NCBI GenBank assembly: GCA_900315635.1
Contig: OMZV01000010.1
Coordinates: 1 to 64,000, forward strand
DNA: 64,000 bases
Source: an uncultured Prevotella sp.
GTDB lineage: Bacteria; Bacteroidota; Bacteroidia; Bacteroidales; Bacteroidaceae
Reading direction: 5' to 3'
The notes beneath the pieces are model-generated. The model was given only the letters and a program-made list of their open reading frames with translations. It did no database searches and had not been told where the DNA came from. Positions 1 to 8,503 of the stretch are shown in pieces (the stretch's first letter is position 1; every line of letters starts with the position of its first letter). The translations under genes were made by a program, and so were the position numbers.

Positions 1-95
1 CCGTATGCGGAACCGCACGTACGGTGGTGTGAGAGGACGGTGAACACGAAAATAGGAGATAAGCACCTATGATTAGTGTTTACCTCCTACTCGAT
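1..95 (+). mobile_element. Group II intron, 3' end only (domains V and VI)
   Basis: The first 24 bases fold as the core of intron domain V. A lower helix 1-5/20-24 (CCGTA/TACGG), a two-base CG bulge at 18-19, an upper helix 6-9/14-17 (TGCG/CGCA) and a GAAC tetraloop are visible; the catalytic AGC triad lies just outside the window. Domain VI follows: GGTGAACAC (39-47) pairs with GTGTTTACC (76-84), and AGG/CCT plus GAG/CTC helices flank a single unpaired A at 89. That A is six bases before a terminal AT (94-95), as expected for the lariat branch point and a 3' end in AY. The intron body and any reverse transcriptase would lie upstream. The predicted 3' splice junction is 95|96, in the spacer before ilvD. 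Confidence 0.85.
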
Positions 96-196
96 TGTTT
101 CTATACCTATAATTCTAACACTCCTTTTAATTTGTATGTTTTATATAGAATATAAATTAAATCTTTTGCATTATTATAAACAAATGTGCGAATTTG

Positions 197-227
197 TTTG
201 TTTTTCCATAAAAAGTATGTAACTTTG
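197..227 (+). promoter_or_regulatory. Bacteroidetes-type promoter of ilvD
   Basis: TTTG at 197-200 and TAACTTTG at 220-227 are 19 bp apart, matching the -33/-7 consensus used by the Bacteroidetes primary sigma factor. Transcription should begin near 233-236, so in-frame ATG codons upstream of that are not starts. The promoter lies downstream of the intron end. Confidence 0.75.
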
Positions 228-254
228 CAACTCAATATGATAAATGTTGCGAAT

Positions 255-2090
255 ATGAAACATCAGTTGAGAAGTGCTGTCTGTACAGAAGGCAGAAAAA
301 TGGCTGGCGCACGTGCCCTTTGGGTAGCAGCCGGAATGAAGCATGAACAGTTTGGAAAACCAATAATTGCAATAGTAAATTCTTTCACTCAGTTTGTTCC
401 TGGTCATACACATCTTCATGAGATTGGTCAGATTGTAAAGCAGGAAATAGAGAAGATGGGATGTTATGCCGCTGAGTTTGATACCATAGCCATTGATGAT
501 GGAATTGCAATGGGGCATGACGGTATGTTGTATTCGCTTCCTAGTCGTGATATTATAGCCGATTCAGTAGAATATATGGTCAATGCCCACAAAGCAGATG
601 CTATGATATGCATTTCCAATTGCGATAAGGTAACACCAGGAATGCTTATGGCGGCAATGCGCCTTAACATTCCGACGGTGTTCTGTTCGGGTGGACCTAT
701 GGAAGCCGGACATTGGCATGGAGAGAATGCCGACCTTATTACGGCGATGATAGCCGGTGCAGACAATGATGTTTCTGATGAAGAATTACAGAAACTTGAA
801 TGTTGTGCTTGTCCTGGTTGTGGATGTTGCTCCGGTATGTTTACAGCCAATTCAATGAATTCGCTTACTGAGGCTATTGGCTTGGCTCTTCCTGGAAATG
901 GCACAATCCTCGCTTCTCATAAAGACAGAATAGAACTGTTCCGTGCTGCAGCCCGTCAGATAGTAAAGAATGCTTTCGCTTACTATGCGGATGGGGATGA
1001 TAGCGTTCTGCCAAGAAGTATTGCAACTCGTGATGCTTTCCTTAACGCAATGACTTTGGATATAGCAATGGGTGGCTCTACCAATACAGTACTTCATTTG
1101 CTGGCAGTTGCCCAGGAAGGCGAAGTCGATTTCAAGATGTCAGATATAGACCAGCTTAGTCGTCATGTTCCTTGTCTCTGTAAGCTGGCACCTAATACTC
1201 AGAAATATTCAGTTCAAGAGTGCAATCGTGCCGGTGGAATTCTTGGAATCCTTAATGAACTGGATAAGGGTGGCCTAATCCGAGAGAACGTTAAACGTGT
1301 CGATGGTATAAACCTAGGCGAAGCTATTAAGAAGTATGATATAACAAAAGATACACCTGCTTCAATGCCATTCTCGCCGGTTGATGATTGGTCTGAGTTT
1401 GGTCGTCAGATATATTATGCTGCTCCGGCAAATAAATTCTCGACAAAGATGGGCAGTCAGGCTACACTTTGGCCTTCGCTTGATACCGACCGGGCAAACG
1501 GTTGTATTCGTGACATAGAACATGCTTACACTAAGGATGGTGGTCTCGCTGTCCTATTCGGCAATATAGCGCAGGACGGCTGTGTCGTAAAGACGGCTGG
1601 TGTTGCTCCTGAGCTCTGGCATTTCGAAGGTCCTGCTGTTGTTTTCGACTCTCAGGAAGATGCTTGTGACGGAATACTTGGAGGAAAGGTAAAGTCCGGC
1701 GATTGTGTAGTTATAACTCACGAAGGTCCTAAGGGAGGTCCTGGCATGCAGGAAATGCTTTATCCGACATCATATATTAAGAGCCGCCATCTTGGCAAAG
1801 AATGTGCGTTGATAACTGACGGACGTTTCTCCGGTGGTACTTCCGGACTTTCAATCGGACATATATCACCTGAAGCAGCTAACGGTGGAAACATCGGAAA
1901 GATTAAGGACGGTGATATTATAGTCATAGATATTCCTACCCGCAGTATTAACGTCAAACTTTCTGATGAAGAACTTGCGGCTCGTCCACAGCAGCCACTT
2001 AAGCGTAAACGTGTCGTCAGCAAGGCTCTTCGTGCATACGCCCAGAGTGTTTCGAGTGCGGATAAAGGTGGAGTACGAATAATTGATTAA
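255..2090 (+). CDS. ilvD: Dihydroxy-acid dehydratase
   Basis: IlvD removes water from 2,3-dihydroxy-isovalerate or -methylvalerate to give the 2-keto acids of valine and isoleucine, using an Fe-S cluster in the cytoplasm. From the ATG at 255 the protein has 611 residues, close to the usual ~616. It begins [20 protein letters not shown] and keeps the family cysteine motifs [10 protein letters not shown] and [13 protein letters not shown], plus the late [20 protein letters not shown] segment. The frame is open back to 186, but that start precedes the predicted promoter -7 box; 237 is a possible alternative. ilvB follows after 3 bp, so the two are co-transcribed. Confidence 0.97.
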   Translation: MKHQLRSAVCTEGRKMAGARALWVAAGMKHEQFGKPIIAIVNSFTQFVPGHTHLHEIGQIVKQEIEKMGCYAAEFDTIAIDDGIAMGHDGMLYSLPSRDIIADSVEYMVNAHKADAMICISNCDKVTPGMLMAAMRLNIPTVFCSGGPMEAGHWHGENADLITAMIAGADNDVSDEELQKLECCACPGCGCCSGMFTANSMNSLTEAIGLALPGNGTILASHKDRIELFRAAARQIVKNAFAYYADGDDSVLPRSIATRDAFLNAMTLDIAMGGSTNTVLHLLAVAQEGEVDFKMSDIDQLSRHVPCLCKLAPNTQKYSVQECNRAGGILGILNELDKGGLIRENVKRVDGINLGEAIKKYDITKDTPASMPFSPVDDWSEFGRQIYYAAPANKFSTKMGSQATLWPSLDTDRANGCIRDIEHAYTKDGGLAVLFGNIAQDGCVVKTAGVAPELWHFEGPAVVFDSQEDACDGILGGKVKSGDCVVITHEGPKGGPGMQEMLYPTSYIKSRHLGKECALITDGRFSGGTSGLSIGHISPEAANGGNIGKIKDGDIIVIDIPTRSINVKLSDEELAARPQQPLKRKRVVSKALRAYAQSVSSADKGGVRIID

Positions 2091-2093
2091 TTT

Positions 2094-3890
2094 ATGGCTG
2101 AAAAAAACATCCAGATAAAGATAGGAAAGGGTAGTGGAACCGAGTCACCGATAGAGGTGCCTTGGAACGGAATCCGCATAGGTGAAGAGTGTAGTGGTGC
2201 TGAGATTATGATGCGTGCTCTCTATCAGGAGAACGTAAAGACAATCTTCGGCTATCCCGGTGGAGCTATTATGCCGGTATTTGATGCCCTTTACACATAT
2301 ACGCAGAAGAAAGATCCGTGGTTCGACTTTGTCCTTGTCCGCCATGAGCAAGCTGCGGCTCACTCGGCAGAAGGCTATGCCCGTGTGAGTGGAAACGTCG
2401 GAGTTGCCATCGTTACAAGCGGTCCTGGTGCTACTAATACCCTTACCGGAGTAGCCGACGCTATGATGGATTCAACCCCTATCGTAGTTGTTGCTGGTCA
2501 GGTCGGCGTTGCCGCCCTTGGTACTGATGCATTTCAGGAAGTCGACCTTGTAGGTGTTGCCCAGCCAATATCTAAATGGAGCTATCAGATTCGTCGACCG
2601 GAAGATGTTGCCTGGGCTGTCAGCCGTGCCTTCTACATAGCACGGAGTGGTCGTCCCGGACCTGTTGTATTGGACTTTACTCGCAGTGCTCAGACAGGCA
2701 AGTGCAAATGGGAACCCAGCAAGGTTGACTTTGTGCGTTCATACCATCCATATCCAAAGTTAAACTTGGATGCTGTCCGTGCTGCCGCTGACATCATAAA
2801 CAATGCCAAGAAACCATTGGCACTTGTAGGTCAGGGAGTTGAACTGGGCGGTGCTCAGGAAGAGCTCAAGGCATTTCTTGAGAAAGGAAATATTCCTGCC
2901 GGACGAACTCTGTTAGGTCTTTCGGCACTACCAACCGACCATCCGTTGGATATAGGCATGCTCGGTATGCACGGCAATTATGCTCCTAATGTCAAAGAGC
3001 AGGAATGTGATGTACTTATAGCAATAGGTATGCGTTTCTCCGACCGAGTAACAGGACGCCTTGATACATACGCAAAGCAAGCCAAGATAATCCATCTTGA
3101 CATTGACCCGACGGAGATTGACAAGAACGTGAAGACTGATGTTGCAATCCTTGCCGACTGTAAGGAAAGTCTTCCTGCGCTGACAGAACTCATTCAGAGT
3201 CACGATCATTCTGAGTGGATAGAGTCTTTCAAGCCTCTGCAACAAAAAGAAATAGACCAAGTGATAGAGCCTAGCATACATCCGTCAGATGGTCCGTTGC
3301 TTATGGGCGAGGTCGTCAACGCTGTTGCCGAAGCTACTCATGGCGAGGCAATACTTGTAAATGATGTCGGCGAGAACCAGATGTTCTCTGCCCGTTATTT
3401 TAAGTACAGACGTAACCGCAGCATCGTTACCAGTGGCGGAGCCGGTACAATGGGCTTCGGACTGCCTGCGGCTATAGGTGCAACATTCGGCGCTCCCGAC
3501 AGAACGGTCTGCATGTTTTCCGGCGATGGAGGTTTTCAGATGAGTATTCAGGAACTGGGAACAATAATGGAACAACATGCTCCTGTCAAGATGATTATCC
3601 TCAATAACAACTATCTCGGCAATGTACGTCAATGGCAAGACCTGATGTATAATCATCGCCGTTCGTTCACACGCATGCTCAATCCTCGTTATGAAGACAT
3701 TGCACGTGGCTACAACATACCTTACGATGTTGTTATCGACCGCAAAGACTTGAAGACAAAAATAGAAGCGATGTTGCATACCGACGGTCCTTATCTTCTC
3801 GAAGCTGCTGTTAAGGAAGACGAAAACATCCAGCCGATGACTCCTCCTGGCAAGAGCATTGATGAGATGCAACTGCATCTGGACATTTAA
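2094..3890 (+). CDS. ilvB: Acetolactate synthase, large (catalytic) subunit
   Basis: A ThDP-dependent enzyme that condenses pyruvate with pyruvate or 2-oxobutyrate, the first common step of branched-chain amino acid synthesis. The 598 residues include the catalytic Glu in VRHEQAAAHSAEGYAR (E85), the central FAD-binding-like domain, and the ThDP/Mg motif beginning GDGGFQMSIQ at 477 and ending in NNNYLGNVRQWQ. The first ~30 residues, before EECSGAEIMM, are a polar extension beyond the usual catalytic-subunit start. It sits between ilvD (3 bp) and ilvN (47 bp) in one operon. Confidence 0.97.
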   Translation: MAEKNIQIKIGKGSGTESPIEVPWNGIRIGEECSGAEIMMRALYQENVKTIFGYPGGAIMPVFDALYTYTQKKDPWFDFVLVRHEQAAAHSAEGYARVSGNVGVAIVTSGPGATNTLTGVADAMMDSTPIVVVAGQVGVAALGTDAFQEVDLVGVAQPISKWSYQIRRPEDVAWAVSRAFYIARSGRPGPVVLDFTRSAQTGKCKWEPSKVDFVRSYHPYPKLNLDAVRAAADIINNAKKPLALVGQGVELGGAQEELKAFLEKGNIPAGRTLLGLSALPTDHPLDIGMLGMHGNYAPNVKEQECDVLIAIGMRFSDRVTGRLDTYAKQAKIIHLDIDPTEIDKNVKTDVAILADCKESLPALTELIQSHDHSEWIESFKPLQQKEIDQVIEPSIHPSDGPLLMGEVVNAVAEATHGEAILVNDVGENQMFSARYFKYRRNRSIVTSGGAGTMGFGLPAAIGATFGAPDRTVCMFSGDGGFQMSIQELGTIMEQHAPVKMIILNNNYLGNVRQWQDLMYNHRRSFTRMLNPRYEDIARGYNIPYDVVIDRKDLKTKIEAMLHTDGPYLLEAAVKEDENIQPMTPPGKSIDEMQLHLDI

Positions 3891-3937
3891 GTCGTCAATG
3901 TTTCCTCTATAATGATGGATGAAATAATATTTATGCG

Positions 3938-4516
3938 ATGAATAAAGAAAAAAACGATATACCAACAGCCAATAAATCCCATGACGGACAGACCCTCTAC
4001 ACTCTGCTTGTCTACTCAGAGAATATTGCCGGTGTGCTCAATCAGGTCACAGCGGTCTTCACCCGAAGACAAGTAAATATAGAAAGTCTGAACGTTAGTG
4101 CGTCGAGTATGAGCGGCATACATAAGTATACTATAACATGCTGGAGCAATGAGGAACAGATTATCAAGATAACCAAGGCTATCGAGAAGAAGATAGATGT
4201 GGTTAAAGCTGACTATTATACCGATGACGAATTGTTCATACACGAAGAGGGCTTGTTCAAGATTTCAACTCCACAACTCCTCGACAATCCGGAGATTAGC
4301 CGTTGTATCCGTCATCACGATGCCAGAATGATGGAAGTAAATCCGACATACACCACTGTCCTTCTCGCCGGATTGACCGATGAGGTTACCCATCTGTACA
4401 GCGAATTCAAGCGTTTCGGTTGCCTACTTCAATACACCCGTTCCGGACGTATTGCTGTTACGCGCAGTTTCGACGACCCCGTAGTGAGGTTTCTTGAAAA
4501 CCAAGAGAATCACTAG
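3938..4516 (+). CDS. ilvN: Acetolactate synthase, small (regulatory) subunit
   Basis: Regulatory partner of IlvB; in this family an ACT domain binds valine and feedback-controls the holoenzyme. The ACT fold is seen at about residues 20-95 (LYTLLVYSENIAGVLNQVTA, then RRQVNIESLNVS), with the ALS-small C-terminal domain after it. At 192 residues it is slightly longer than the common ~160-175 form, because of a polar N-terminus and a C-terminal stretch. It follows ilvB directly. Confidence 0.95.
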   Translation: MNKEKNDIPTANKSHDGQTLYTLLVYSENIAGVLNQVTAVFTRRQVNIESLNVSASSMSGIHKYTITCWSNEEQIIKITKAIEKKIDVVKADYYTDDELFIHEEGLFKISTPQLLDNPEISRCIRHHDARMMEVNPTYTTVLLAGLTDEVTHLYSEFKRFGCLLQYTRSGRIAVTRSFDDPVVRFLENQENH

Positions 4517-4531
4517 ACTATACCAAATTAA

Positions 4532-4572
4532 TATTGCCAAAGCATGGAAACTTATGCCATGCCTTGGCAATA
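4532..4572 (+). other. Strong hairpin between ilvN and the thioesterase gene
   Basis: TATTGCCAA (4532-4540) and GCATGG (4542-4547) pair with CCATGC (4557-4562) and TTGGCAATA (4564-4572), giving 15 pairs with one internal A/C mismatch and a 9-base loop. No run of T follows, so a classical intrinsic terminator is unlikely. An RNA stability or processing element inside the operon, or a weak attenuator, is possible. Confidence 0.6.
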
Positions 4573-4619
4573 ATCTTATAAGATAATTCAACAAACAAAT
4601 CAAAAACGTACGAGAAAGA

Positions 4620-5420
4620 ATGAATAATGAGAATTTACTGCCCAAGGTAGGGCGTTATCCCTTTATGGCAGAACCGTTCCACTGTGATTTCAGCAACCGG
4701 CTCTTCCTGGGACATTTAGGCAACCACCTGCTTAATGCTGCCGATTTCCATAGCAATGACCGTGGCTATGGCATGCACTATCTGAACACCATCCATAAGA
4801 CATGGGTGCTCAGCCGCCTTGCTATAGAGATGGATGATATGCCTAAAGCATACGATAAGTTCAATGTTGAGACATGGGTAGAAGGCGTTATGCGCTTTTT
4901 CACTAGCAGAAACTTCAAGGTCGTCGGTGATGATGGCAAAGTCTTCGGCTATGGTCGCAGCATTTGGGCGATGATAGATACCGAGAGCCGTCAGCCAGCC
5001 GACATTCTTGGTGTTAGAGACGGATTGATAACCAGTTACGTCGAAAAGGATTATGAGTGTCCTATCAAGAAAGCTTCGCGCGTACCTATTAATATAGATA
5101 CAGTGAAATTCGTTCACACCATTGACACCTATTATAATGATGTTGATATTAACGGACATATAAACTCGGTAAAATATATCGAGCATGTTCTTGACCTCTG
5201 GAATCTCGATTGGTACAAAACTTATAGATTGAAACGTTTCGAGGTAGCTTATGTTGCAGAAACTCACCAAGGCGATAAATTAAACTTCTATATCGAAGAT
5301 ATTTCTGACAAATCCGTCGAGAAGGAGAGAATATTCAATGTTTTAATCACAAAAACCCCTAAAAATGGCGGAAAAGACATGGAAGTTGTAAGAAGTAATG
5401 TTAAATTCGTAAAAGATTAA
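4620..5420 (+). CDS. Acyl-ACP thioesterase (double hot-dog, TE14-like)
   Basis: Predicted to hydrolyse acyl-ACP to free fatty acid. At 266 residues it has the FatA/FatB bacterial layout: an N-terminal hot-dog half (about 10-140, including NDRGYGMHYLNTIHKTWVLS) and a C-terminal half with NDVDINGHINSVKY, whose N178 and H180 match the catalytic Asn/His. It lies 103 bp after ilvN and before ilvC. This placement in the ilv cluster recurs in Bacteroidetes as far as I know. It suggests co-regulation of branched-chain precursors with release of (perhaps branched) fatty acids, but the link is inference. Confidence 0.9.
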   Translation: MNNENLLPKVGRYPFMAEPFHCDFSNRLFLGHLGNHLLNAADFHSNDRGYGMHYLNTIHKTWVLSRLAIEMDDMPKAYDKFNVETWVEGVMRFFTSRNFKVVGDDGKVFGYGRSIWAMIDTESRQPADILGVRDGLITSYVEKDYECPIKKASRVPINIDTVKFVHTIDTYYNDVDINGHINSVKYIEHVLDLWNLDWYKTYRLKRFEVAYVAETHQGDKLNFYIEDISDKSVEKERIFNVLITKTPKNGGKDMEVVRSNVKFVKD

Positions 5421-5428
5421 AAGAATTC

Positions 5429-5459
5429 TTTGCAGTTTGATAATAATTCCGTAACTTTG
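5429..5459 (+). promoter_or_regulatory. Promoter of ilvC
   Basis: TTTG at 5429-5432 and TAACTTTG at 5452-5459 with 19 bp between them, a full match to the Bacteroidetes -33/-7 pattern. It implies a separate ilvC transcript with a ~85-base leader, besides read-through from ilvDBN. Confidence 0.75.
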
Positions 5460-5551
5460 CAACCGCAACACAACAATAAAGAAGAAATAGAAATAGTATT
5501 AACAAAGTCGCGGTCGCTTATTGGCTGCATATCTTAAAAAACAAAACACTT

Positions 5552-6595
5552 ATGCCGAAAATGAATTTTGGTGGCGTTGAGGAAAACATCGTCACGAGAG
5601 AAGAGTTTACATTGGAGAAAGCACGCGAAGTACTGAAGAATGAAACGATTGCTGTCATTGGCTATGGTATTCAGGGTCCTGGTCAGGCAGGCAACCTTCG
5701 CGATAATGGATTTAACGTAATTGTCGGTCAGCGTAAGGGAAAGTCTTACGATAAGGCTGTTGCCGATGGATGGGTTCCTGGCAAGTCTCTGTTTTCTATC
5801 GAGGAGGCTGCCGAGAAGGGAACAATTATTGCAATGCTGCTTTCCGACGCAGGTCAGATTGCTCAGTGGCCAAAGATCAAGCCATTCCTGACAAAGGGCA
5901 AGACTCTGTATTACAGTCATGGATTTGCAATCAACTGGCAGGATCGTACAGGTGTCGTTCCTCCAAAGGATGTCGATGTAATCATGGTCGCTCCTAAGGG
6001 TTCAGGCACATCACTGCGTACACTGTTCCTTGAGGGTCGTGGAATCAACTCATCATACGCTATTTATCAGGATGCTTCAGGCAATGCCAAGGAGAAGACT
6101 CTGGCAATGGGTGTAGGTATCGGCTCAGGTTATCTGTTCGAGACGACATTCAATAAGGAAGCTACTTCCGACCTTACCGGTGAGCGTGGTTCGCTGATGG
6201 GTGCTATCGAGGGACTTCTTGAGGCACAGTATCAGGTGCTCCGTGAGCATGGACACTCACCTTCGGAGGCATTCAACGAGACCGTTGAGGAGCTCACTCA
6301 GAGCCTTGGCCCGTTGTTCGGCGAAAAGGGAATGGATTGGATGTATGCCAACTGCTCAACTACAGCACAGCGTGGTGCTCTCGACTGGCGTCCACGTTTC
6401 AAGGCTGCCATCCTGCCTGTAATGGAGTGGCTGTACAGCTCAGTAGAGAGTGGTAATGAGGCTCAGATTTCTATCGATAAGAACTCACAGCCTGACTACC
6501 GTGAGAAGCTGAACGCAGAGCTGAAGGCTATGCACGACATGGAGATGTGGCGTGCTGGTGAGACAGTCCGCAAGCTTCGTCCTGAGAACAATTAA
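5552..6595 (+). CDS. ilvC: Ketol-acid reductoisomerase
   Basis: Performs the Mg- and NADPH-dependent alkyl shift and reduction of acetolactate/acetohydroxybutyrate. At 347 residues it is the short class I size. The Rossmann motif GYGIQGPGQAGNLRDNG starts near residue 37 and is followed by the cofactor loop GQRKGKSYDKA; the all-helical domain contains DLTGERGSLMGAIEG and the late CSTTAQRGALDW segment. The GPGQAGN form replaces the enterobacterial GHAHALN. It has its own promoter and ends just before a terminator. Confidence 0.96.
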   Translation: MPKMNFGGVEENIVTREEFTLEKAREVLKNETIAVIGYGIQGPGQAGNLRDNGFNVIVGQRKGKSYDKAVADGWVPGKSLFSIEEAAEKGTIIAMLLSDAGQIAQWPKIKPFLTKGKTLYYSHGFAINWQDRTGVVPPKDVDVIMVAPKGSGTSLRTLFLEGRGINSSYAIYQDASGNAKEKTLAMGVGIGSGYLFETTFNKEATSDLTGERGSLMGAIEGLLEAQYQVLREHGHSPSEAFNETVEELTQSLGPLFGEKGMDWMYANCSTTAQRGALDWRPRFKAAILPVMEWLYSSVESGNEAQISIDKNSQPDYREKLNAELKAMHDMEMWRAGETVRKLRPENN

Positions 6596-6650
6596 TTCAG
6601 ACAGCTAACGAAAAAACAATTAATTTTTTCTCGTACATGATGTTGGAAGG

Positions 6651-6688
6651 GGAGTGCTTTAGTGATAAAGTACTCCTCTCTTTTTTTG
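6651..6688 (+). terminator. Intrinsic terminator after ilvC
   Basis: GGAGTGCTTTA (6651-6661) pairs with TAAAGTACTCC (6666-6676; one G-U), loop GTGA, followed by TCTCTTTTTTT. It closes the ilv cluster. Confidence 0.85.
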
Positions 6689-6718
6689 TCTGCATGTCTG
6701 TTTAAATTGGCATAAAGA

Positions 6719-7366
6719 TTAGTCTTCATCGCTAGCGTCAGTGTTCAGAATTGGAAGTGATATATGGTATTTCACCGCAAGGAAACGGATGACGCATACG
6801 GTAAGGAAGGATACAACAACTGTCAGGGTTATTGGCGCACCTAAATAGTAAAGCAGCCAATAGGCCAGTCCGCCTGCCACACATGCCATAGCGTATATCT
6901 CTTTGTGGAATATTACCGGAACATTGTTAAGCAGGACATCACGGATAACACCACCGGCGGCACCGGTTATGCAGCCCATTATTATTGCCACCCAGAAGGA
7001 ATGTCCCATGACGAGAGTTTTCTGTATTCCGGCAATATTGAACAGTGCCAATCCGAGGGTATCGAAAGCGAACCATGCATTGTTGAGGCGTTTCAGTCGT
7101 TTTCCTGATATTATCACAAAGAGAAGGGCGAAGGCTGTACAGAGCACATACATGGGGCTGGTCATCCAGAATGGTGTCACTCCAAGCATTACGTCGCGGA
7201 TGGTTCCGCCGCCTATGGCAACGGCAAATCCGCAGACATATCCGCCAAACCAGTCGAAATTATGTGCGGCTGCATGGCGGATTCCGGATATTGCAAAGGC
7301 AAAGGTTCCCAGGAACTCTATTACGTGCTGCAATATCGTCACAAAATGTGGGTCAGCTGAAATCAT
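6719..7366 (-). CDS. TRIC/YicG-family (UPF0126) membrane channel protein
   Basis: A 215-residue inner-membrane protein with about seven hydrophobic segments and two internally repeated glycine signatures, GGGTIRDVMLG (from ~52) and GAAGGVIRDVLL (135-145). This pair marks the UPF0126 family, bacterial homologues of trimeric intracellular cation channels. The ion carried here cannot be read from sequence. It is convergent with ilvC across a terminator. Downstream of the dehydrogenase gene on the same strand, it may share its transcript, although an AT-rich repeat tract lies between them. Confidence 0.85.
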   Translation of the reverse strand: MISADPHFVTILQHVIEFLGTFAFAISGIRHAAAHNFDWFGGYVCGFAVAIGGGTIRDVMLGVTPFWMTSPMYVLCTAFALLFVIISGKRLKRLNNAWFAFDTLGLALFNIAGIQKTLVMGHSFWVAIIMGCITGAAGGVIRDVLLNNVPVIFHKEIYAMACVAGGLAYWLLYYLGAPITLTVVVSFLTVCVIRFLAVKYHISLPILNTDASDED

Positions 7367-7376
7367 TTCTATGGGT

Positions 7377-7412
7377 TAATTCAAAATTCTAAATTCTAAA
7401 TTCATAATTATG
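7377..7412. repeat. Short AT-rich tandem repeat (AATTCTAA-type)
   Basis: Tandem copies of AAATTCTA/AAATTCA in the 63-bp gap between two minus-strand genes. The same style of repeat occurs at 56940-57055 and 63935-63972 in this window. Confidence 0.6.
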
Positions 7413-7429
7413 ATAACTTATACAGCTTG

Positions 7430-8383
7430 TCAATTAACTTTGTTGATGGGGTTGCCATCAATGAATGCCTTGATATTGCCCGTGGCAATGTCCATAAGCC
7501 GCTGTCGAGCCTCATGGGTAGCCCATGCGATGTGTGGAGTGATGTAGGCATTCTCGCATGTAAACAACGGATTGTCGGCGTGTGGTGGCTCTTCTGCCAT
7601 AACGTCAGCACAATAAGCTCCAAGCTTGCCGCTCTTCAATGCATTGGCTACAGCCTCCTCATCGACCAACGGACCACGACCTGTATTAATCAGTACGGCA
7701 TCCCTGTGCATGTAGCCGATAGTTTCGGCATTAATCATGTGCTTGTTGTCGGCTGTCAGAGGACAGTGCAGGGTTATAAAGTCGGATGATGACAACATTC
7801 CATCGAGAGTAGCCTTCTGAATCCACTCAGGCAGAGCAGTGGCTTCCTTGCTCGTTACAGCATTTACCAGCATCCCGAAACAATGGGCTATCTGTGCCAC
7901 CTTCATTCCAATGTGGCCGAGTCCTACTATTCCAATTGTCTTGCCCGACAGCTCTATCAGTGGTGTGTCCCAATAACAGAAATCGGGGTTTAGACTCCAG
8001 ATTCCCTTGCGTGTCTCGTTGGCATAGTGGTCAACGTGGTTGGCGATGTTCAGAATATGCGCAAACACCATCTGTGCCACACTGTCAGTACTGTATGCCG
8101 GAATGTTTGTCACTACGATGCCATGCTTCCTTGCTGCTTCAAGGTCGATATTGTTATAGCCCGTAGCAAGTTCACCGATATATTTCAGTTTCGGCAGTTG
8201 TTCAATGACTTCTGCCGTCACTGCAATCTTGTTGATAAGTATGGCGTCGGCATCCTTTGCCCTTGCCACTACATCTTTTGGAGCTGTGCGCTCATAGAGT
8301 GTCAGATCGCCAAGCTCCTGTATGCTATCCCATGATAAATCGCCTGGATTTACACTATGAGAGTCTAAGTCTACTATCTTCAT
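7430..8383 (-). CDS. D-2-hydroxyacid dehydrogenase (glycerate dehydrogenase-like)
   Basis: NAD-dependent oxidoreductase of the D-isomer-specific 2-hydroxyacid family, 317 residues. The nucleotide site GIVGLGHIG lies at 151-159. The catalytic residues are R236 (LINTGRG), E265 (VMAEEPP) and H284 (ITPHIAW). The substrate-binding lobe holds ELATGYNNID near residue 71. Overall it resembles hydroxypyruvate/glycerate dehydrogenases more than SerA, and a separate serA is present at 45824, so a role in glycerate/hydroxypyruvate conversion is likely but unproven. Its start lies at the edge of the 22-bp repeat array. Confidence 0.88.
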   Translation of the reverse strand: MKIVDLDSHSVNPGDLSWDSIQELGDLTLYERTAPKDVVARAKDADAILINKIAVTAEVIEQLPKLKYIGELATGYNNIDLEAARKHGIVVTNIPAYSTDSVAQMVFAHILNIANHVDHYANETRKGIWSLNPDFCYWDTPLIELSGKTIGIVGLGHIGMKVAQIAHCFGMLVNAVTSKEATALPEWIQKATLDGMLSSSDFITLHCPLTADNKHMINAETIGYMHRDAVLINTGRGPLVDEEAVANALKSGKLGAYCADVMAEEPPHADNPLFTCENAYITPHIAWATHEARQRLMDIATGNIKAFIDGNPINKVN

Positions 8384-8386
8384 TCG

Positions 8387-8488
8387 GTATCTTTTAGAGA
8401 TGAAAATAATTTATTTTCATCTTGTTTTTAATTTATTTTCGTTTTAAAATTAATTTATTTTCATTTGTAAAAGAGTATCTTTCACAAC
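8387..8488. repeat. Array of ~22-bp quasi-palindromic units, locus 1
   Basis: Units start at 8402, 8424, 8446 (21 bp) and 8467, preceded by a partial unit with GGTATCTTTTA. Most units carry dyad symmetry, for example GAAAATAA..TTATTTTC and GTAAAAGAGTATCTTTCAC. The segment matches the reverse complement of 31957-32050 along most of its length. It fills the gap between the dehydrogenase start and the end of rarA. Confidence 0.75.
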
Positions 8489-8503
8489 ACTGTGGTTACT
8501 CGT

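Noticed and set aside
186-254. Upstream extension of ilvD to the ATG at 186
   Set aside because: It would start before the -7 box of the predicted promoter (220-227), and the extra residues do not resemble IlvD N-termini; 255 gives a standard length.
3891-3937. Leader-peptide attenuator or T-box/riboswitch for the ilv genes
   Set aside because: Neither the ilvD leader, the ilvB-ilvN gap nor the ilvC leader shows a leader peptide rich in Ile/Val/Leu codons or a recognisable riboswitch fold.
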